From Aquarana catesbeiana (Eukaryota; Chordata; Amphibia; Anura; Ranidae), in the NCBI RefSeq assembly GCF_042186555.1, contig NC_133329.1, positions 191,739,206 through 191,803,205 of the forward strand: 64,000 nucleotides of DNA, read 5' to 3'. The notes beneath the pieces were generated by a model. The model searched no databases. It saw nothing but the letters and a program-made list of their open reading frames with translations, and had not been told where the DNA came from. Position 1 is the stretch's first letter. Each line of letters starts with the position of its first letter. Positions 60,901 to 64,000 of the stretch are shown one piece after another. The position numbers and the translations under genes are program-made.

Positions 60901-62313
60901 CTCAAGTCTTGTCATGACCATGAACTAGCTGGCCACTTCGGGGTACGCAAAACTTCTGAACTCCTGCAGCGCATGTTTTGGTGGCCTCAGTTACAAAAGG
61001 ACTGCAGACAATATATTGAGGCATGTACTACTTGCATCCAGAACAAGGGCAGCAAGACCAGGGCTTGGGGACTGTTGAGGCCTCTACCCGTACCAGAAAG
61101 ACCATGGAGGATGATCTCCATGGATTTCATTGTGGAATTACCACCTTCAGAAGATTTCACCACCATCTTCGTAGTGGTTGACAGACTTTCTAAAATGGCT
61201 CACTTCCTGCCTATGAAGGGTACCCCATCTGCTTCAGAGACTGCGAAGATTTTTATTAAAGACATTGTAAGACTCCATGGTGTACCCGCTAATATTGTAT
61301 CTGATCGGGGGGTACAATTTACTTCCAAATTCTGGAAAGCCCTGTGTGGGGCCTTGAAGATTGACCTCTCCTTCTCTTCTGCCTACCATCCTCAGACGAA
61401 TGGTCAAACTGAACGAACCAACCAGACCCTTGAACAATATTTGCGATGCTATTCTTGCTTTTCTCAAGATGACTGGGTGCCTCTGCTACCCCTTGCTGAG
61501 TTCGCCTACAATAATTCTGTGCATTCTGCAACCAACCAATCCCCGTTTTTTGCGAACTACGGGTTCCATCCCTTGTTTCTGTCCAATAACATGCCAGAGT
61601 GTGCAGTACCGGCGGCTCAAGAAACCTTGAACTTCTTCAGCACCAACAACAAGCTACTTCAAGAAACAATGGCAAGGACCCAGGACTATAACAAGGAAAC
61701 GTTTGACAAAAAGAGAAGGGGGGAGCTTGACCTAAAACCTGGAGATCAAGTCTGGTTGTCCACACAGAACCTGAAACTGGCATGCCCATCCAAGAAATTG
61801 GGCCCTAAGTTTGTGGGTCCCTTCCCAGTGTTGAGAAAAATTAACAGTGTGGCGTATGAGTTGAAGCTACCGGAATCTTTCCGTATTCATCCAGTCTTTC
61901 ACGTGGCTTTACTCAAACCGTCAGTCCCGGATCCCTTTCTTAACCGGAACACCGGTCCTCCTGAGCCTGTACTTATTAACGGCGAAGAAGAATTCGAGAT
62001 AGAATCCATCATAGATTGCCGGAGGAGACGTAATCAGGTTCAGTACCTGGTGAAATGGAAGGGTTACGGCCCCGAAGAGAACTCCTGGGAACCAGAGACT
62101 AACATCCATGCCAAAAGACTAATTCTAGCCTTTAAAAGAACTCATCCCAGTAAAATGGCCCAGTTGGGCATCCGGAGGCTGCCCTTTGGAGGGGGGCAAT
62201 GTCAGGAAAAGCCCTCTTGTAGTCATTCCAGCAAACAGAAGATTAAAAGAATGCCTGTAAGCGTCATCCGGCGCTCGCGCGCGCGCAATAGTGCTAATAG
62301 GCGTACGCAATAG
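57916..62313 (+). CDS. chromovirus Gag-Pol polyprotein, single 1465-codon frame
   Basis: Starts MSEPTQGTSPMED. Domains: gag (about residues 60-230, with PERFSGDRSKFRAF); one CCHC knuckle CLYCGESGHYVRTC at 284-297; aspartic protease AIIDSGACSG (Asp 342); RT with FTKLDLRGAYN and YLDD at 660-663; RNase H with ILEVDAS and DRELLAI; integrase with an HHCC zinc site and D1070, D1130, E1166; a GPF-type module (KFVGPFPVLRK); chromodomain about 1359-1410 (QYLVKWKGYGPEENSWEPE). Gag and Pol share one frame, as in Tf1. The RNase H TDHKNLEYL box reads TYHKNLEYL (Tyr 879), so a conserved acidic residue is missing. The last 38 codons overlap the 3' LTR. Confidence 0.95.
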   Translation: MSEPTQGTSPMEDLCHHLAGLTQAVKDLQDGYKRLEERVQGLSTSAPGPSPGPSVVMLPPEPKVPTPERFSGDRSKFRAFRNACELFFALQPRTFSLETTKVGFVISLLLGEPQAWAHRLLEQKNSCLNQLDTFFQAMALLYEDPQLAATAEAALFSLQQGRRAAEDYASEFRRWSSDTSWNDAALRHQFRMGLSEPLKDELARVGIPATLEALINLAMQIDRRLRERRAERTAGSTRPVWMLPRVPQPSVHTPADSTEPMQLGLIRPSLTPEERQRRRANNLCLYCGESGHYVRTCPAKTRKHFTLSSTSSPAVLDNTTHLAIPISLQLPEGNTLATAIIDSGACSGFMDLSFARRLRIPLRPRAQGLSVHLADGSAIKSGPVTQETVPLKTTISGNHQELLCLDIIESPLFPIILGMPWLKAHNPQIDWSTGKISFHSSYCQQHCLQETPNIPSSLLCLETDAEACQAVPKAYHDLLDVFSKKGAETLPPHRPYDCPIELLPGAEIPFGRIFPLTELKLGTLKEYIDDNLRKGFIRPSTSPAGAGIFFVEKKDHSLRPCVDYRDLNKITIKNRYPLPLVPELFQRLGTASIFTKLDLRGAYNLVRIRSGDEWKTAFRTRFGHFEYLVMPFGLCNAPATFQHFVNDIFRDYLDLFIIVYLDDILIFSSSLATHREHVRKVLTRLRQHGLYAKPEKCEFERQSIQFLGLIISTDGVKMDPQKVSAILDWPAPTDKRGVQRFVGFANFYRKFIKGFSSIICPITSLTRQGTRFQWSPEAQAAFTSLKEQFVSASVLKHPDPALPYILEVDASEIAVGAVLSQRQGSKALLHPVAFFSRRLTEAERNYDVGDRELLAIKAALEEWRYLLEGAAHPILVYTYHKNLEYLKVAKRLKPRQARWALFFTRFAFHITYRPGSKNTKPDALSRMFSEPEVSSPPDTILAPGNFLMLQGDLLSQIKQASSLAPHPTDVTLQWKDDLLWYKDRIFVPPQTRVAILKSCHDHELAGHFGVRKTSELLQRMFWWPQLQKDCRQYIEACTTCIQNKGSKTRAWGLLRPLPVPERPWRMISMDFIVELPPSEDFTTIFVVVDRLSKMAHFLPMKGTPSASETAKIFIKDIVRLHGVPANIVSDRGVQFTSKFWKALCGALKIDLSFSSAYHPQTNGQTERTNQTLEQYLRCYSCFSQDDWVPLLPLAEFAYNNSVHSATNQSPFFANYGFHPLFLSNNMPECAVPAAQETLNFFSTNNKLLQETMARTQDYNKETFDKKRRGELDLKPGDQVWLSTQNLKLACPSKKLGPKFVGPFPVLRKINSVAYELKLPESFRIHPVFHVALLKPSVPDPFLNRNTGPPEPVLINGEEEFEIESIIDCRRRRNQVQYLVKWKGYGPEENSWEPETNIHAKRLILAFKRTHPSKMAQLGIRRLPFGGGQCQEKPSCSHSSKQKIKRMPVSVIRRSRARNSANRRTQ
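62188..62196 (+). promoter_or_regulatory. polypurine tract
   Basis: GGAGGGGGG three bases before the 3' LTR start (TGTCAGG at 62200). It would prime plus-strand DNA synthesis. It lies inside the gag-pol frame. Confidence 0.8.
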
Positions 62314-63207
62314 CGCTAATAGGCGAATGCGCGTGCGCAATAGGGCCAATAACGGCGCACGGGCGCACGCGGGTGCGCGCACGCGCCCCCTGTAACACTC
62401 TTGGCGCCAAGATGGGCTATTTAAAGGAGACTGTTCCAATGCTGCCTTGTTGTCCGGTCTACAGCGTTTCCTGAGACCTCTGCTCCCTTGTTACCAGTTT
62501 CTCTGCATCCAGTACCTACTTGGCTTGATCCTGACTTACCTGTTTGCTGCCTGCCCCGATCTTGGCTTGGACTCTGACTATTCTCTTGGTTTGCCCTCCT
62601 GTACCTGATCTGCCCGCCAGTACCTTGACCCGGCTTGTCTGTACCTTCCTGCTGTCTGCTACCTGCTACTGGACTACAGTGCACCTCCCTGCTGTCTGCA
62701 ACCTGCTGCGGGACTACAGTGCACCTCCCTGCTGTCTGCAACCTGCTGCGGGACTACAGTGCACCTCCCTGCTGTCTGCTACCTGCTGCGGGACTACAGT
62801 GCACCTCCCTGCTGTCTGCAACCTGCTGCGGGACTACAGTGCACCTCCCTGCTGTATGCAACCTGCTGCGGGACTACAGTGCACCTCCCTGTCTGCTACC
62901 TGCTACTGGACTACAGTGCACCTCCCTGCTGTCTGCAACCTGCTGCGGGACTACAGTGCACCTCCCTGCTGTCTGCAACCTGCTGCGGGACTACAGTGCA
63001 CCTCCCTGCTGTCTGCTACCTGCTACTGGACTACAGTGCACCTCCCTGCTGACTACAGGATCCAGCTCTCTTCTCCAGTGTTCCAGCCAGGCACTTGTGC
63101 CCCTCTGTACTTCTGAGCCCCTGTTCTCACCTTCAGGGGTTCCTAAGTCAGAGGTATACGAGAGGCCGTTCTCTGCACTCCGGGCTCCACCTACCAGGTA
63201 CGTGACA
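62200..63207 (+). repeat. chromovirus 3' LTR
   Basis: 1008 bp. It has fewer GC-rich units but about ten copies of the 40-bp unit (62648-63050). The promoter region is the same; the predicted RNA start reads GTTGTCCGGT (62449-62458), one base different from the 5' LTR. Confidence 0.95.
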
Positions 63208-63212
63208 TCTGG

Positions 63213-63790
63213 ACAGGACACTGCAGGAGGACGTGGACAATCCAGGGGCTGCATGGCAGGAAGACACCACAGACACAGACCTATGGAACACAGTGAGTAC
63301 ACAGTGGGACACAGTGAATACAACCACTACCCATGCCCCTCTCTCTGCAACCATGCACACGAATGGCTCAGCAGAGCATGGAACAGAACCTACCCTAATA
63401 GACATCCTGATAGCAGTCACCTCCTGTAATACAGCTATTACAGCTTTGACCACCGAAATTAAGGGGGTTAAACAAGAAATCAATTTTGTCAGACATGACA
63501 TGCAGAAGCTGCGTGACCGCACCACTGCATTAGAAGGGAGGATGAGCAATGCTGAAGATGAAGTGGCACCACTGCAGAGAGAAATAAATCACCTGCAGTC
63601 TCACTCCTCTGGCCACACTGCTCGTTTAGAGGACATGGAAAATAGACTCAGACGAAACAATGTAAGAGCAGTGGGGATACCAGAAAGAGCAGAAGGGAAG
63701 AACCCAGTGGCCTTTATAGAAAATTGGCTTACCACCACCTTCGGTGAACAATCATTCTCCAAAATGTTTGCAGTTGAGAGGGCTCAGAGT
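63213..63790 (+). pseudogene. L1-4 ORF1, continued
   Basis: The frame resumes in phase after the chromovirus with RTLQEDVDNPGAAWQEDTTD. It then has a coiled coil (ALTTEIKGVKQEINFVRHDM, LRDRTTALEGRMSNAEDEV) and an RRM-like opening (RRNNVRAVGIPERAEG) up to FAVERA near 63780. There a small deletion shifts the frame and the sequence diverges soon after. Coiled coil followed by RRM is the ORF1 design also seen at 16044. Confidence 0.75.
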
Positions 63791-64000
63791 CCCTGCAAAG
63801 CCACCCAGACCTGGGGAACCGGTTGGGGTTGTGTGCAGGGGGGGTTTGTGTGCAGGGAGGGTTGGGAGGGGTTAAAGTTAATGTTATGTGCTGGTTTGTG
63901 CTGTGTGCTGCTGGTTCGCTCTGTTCTATTCTCCACAGGAAGTATATCCATTCAGGACCTTGCTCACAGGAGATCATCTTCTACACTCATCTTCTCTATG
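63791..64000. other. unassigned end of window
   Basis: G/T-rich sequence with a duplicated TTGTGTGCAGGG phrase (63828 and 63846) and no L1 similarity that I can see. Another insertion may begin here; its end lies beyond the window. Confidence 0.4.

Larger units (their letters stand above)
56995..63207 (+). mobile_element. Ty3/gypsy chromovirus (Tf1/sushi-like), complete, probably young
   Basis: Two LTRs starting TGTCAGG and ending GTGACA, a 5-bp duplication, one uninterrupted gag-pol frame with C-terminal chromodomain, a polypurine tract GGAGGGGGG (62188-62196) before the 3' LTR, and a primer site complementary to the predicted start of its own RNA. Outside tandem-repeat regions the LTRs differ at only about five positions by hand count. 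It is inserted in L1-4 ORF1. Confidence 0.95.

Noticed and set aside
63729..63977. 82-codon minus-strand frame at the window end
   Set aside because: Pro/Thr/Asn-rich translation of the G/T-rich segment, with no domain.

Overview
This window looks like intergenic or intronic DNA from a large, repeat-rich vertebrate genome. A frog, probably a ranid, is the best guess: DIRS1-like, Penelope-like, Tc1/mariner, hAT, piggyBac and L1/Tx1-type elements sit together with several terminal-inverted-repeat families of the kind that fill amphibian genomes. The species is an inference. I found no convincing host gene, tRNA, rRNA or CRISPR. Almost every long open frame belongs to a transposable element or is a shadow of a repeat.

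Layout. 1-2.7 kb: an LTR-like fragment and unassigned AT-rich DNA. 2.7-38.25 kb: one minus-strand DIRS-like element (here DIRS-B) of only about 4 kb, split into six pieces by later insertions. These are a second, plus-strand DIRS (DIRS-A, 3.0-7.45 kb), a 2.5-kb hAT foldback (7.8-10.3 kb), a small TTAA-type element that itself received an ERV1-like provirus (12.4-31.2 kb), and a 5'-truncated L1 (31.8-37.1 kb). The provirus carries six further insertions. One is a piggyBac derivative (14.2-23.7 kb) that contains a full-length L1 (15.9-22.3 kb), giving five levels of nesting. The truncated L1 carries a 2.8-kb Penelope-like insertion built as a near-perfect palindrome with a hammerhead-like ribozyme in each arm.

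38.25-42.1 kb: an L1 tail with a mariner-type MITE, then a Penelope-like reverse transcriptase interrupted by a Tc1 element that is itself interrupted by a hAT element. 42.1-49.2 kb: hAT and Tc1 debris, a C-rich repeat field, and an L1 with an inverted endonuclease piece and a strong hairpin. 49.2-53.4 kb: two Tc1-type elements, the second filled with a Harbinger-type MITE, a hAT-like element with a minisatellite, and a TTAA element. 53.4-56.7 kb: a minisatellite, a hAT element and unassigned DNA.

56.7-64.0 kb: an L1 ORF1 cleanly interrupted by a young Ty3/gypsy chromovirus with paired LTRs, a 5-bp target duplication and an uninterrupted 1465-codon gag-pol frame. Its primer-binding site is complementary to the predicted first bases of its own transcript, which is the self-priming arrangement of the Tf1/sushi group.

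The genes do not form a pathway. The window is a stratified record in which target-site duplications, empty sites and reading frames that resume across insertions give the relative order of events.
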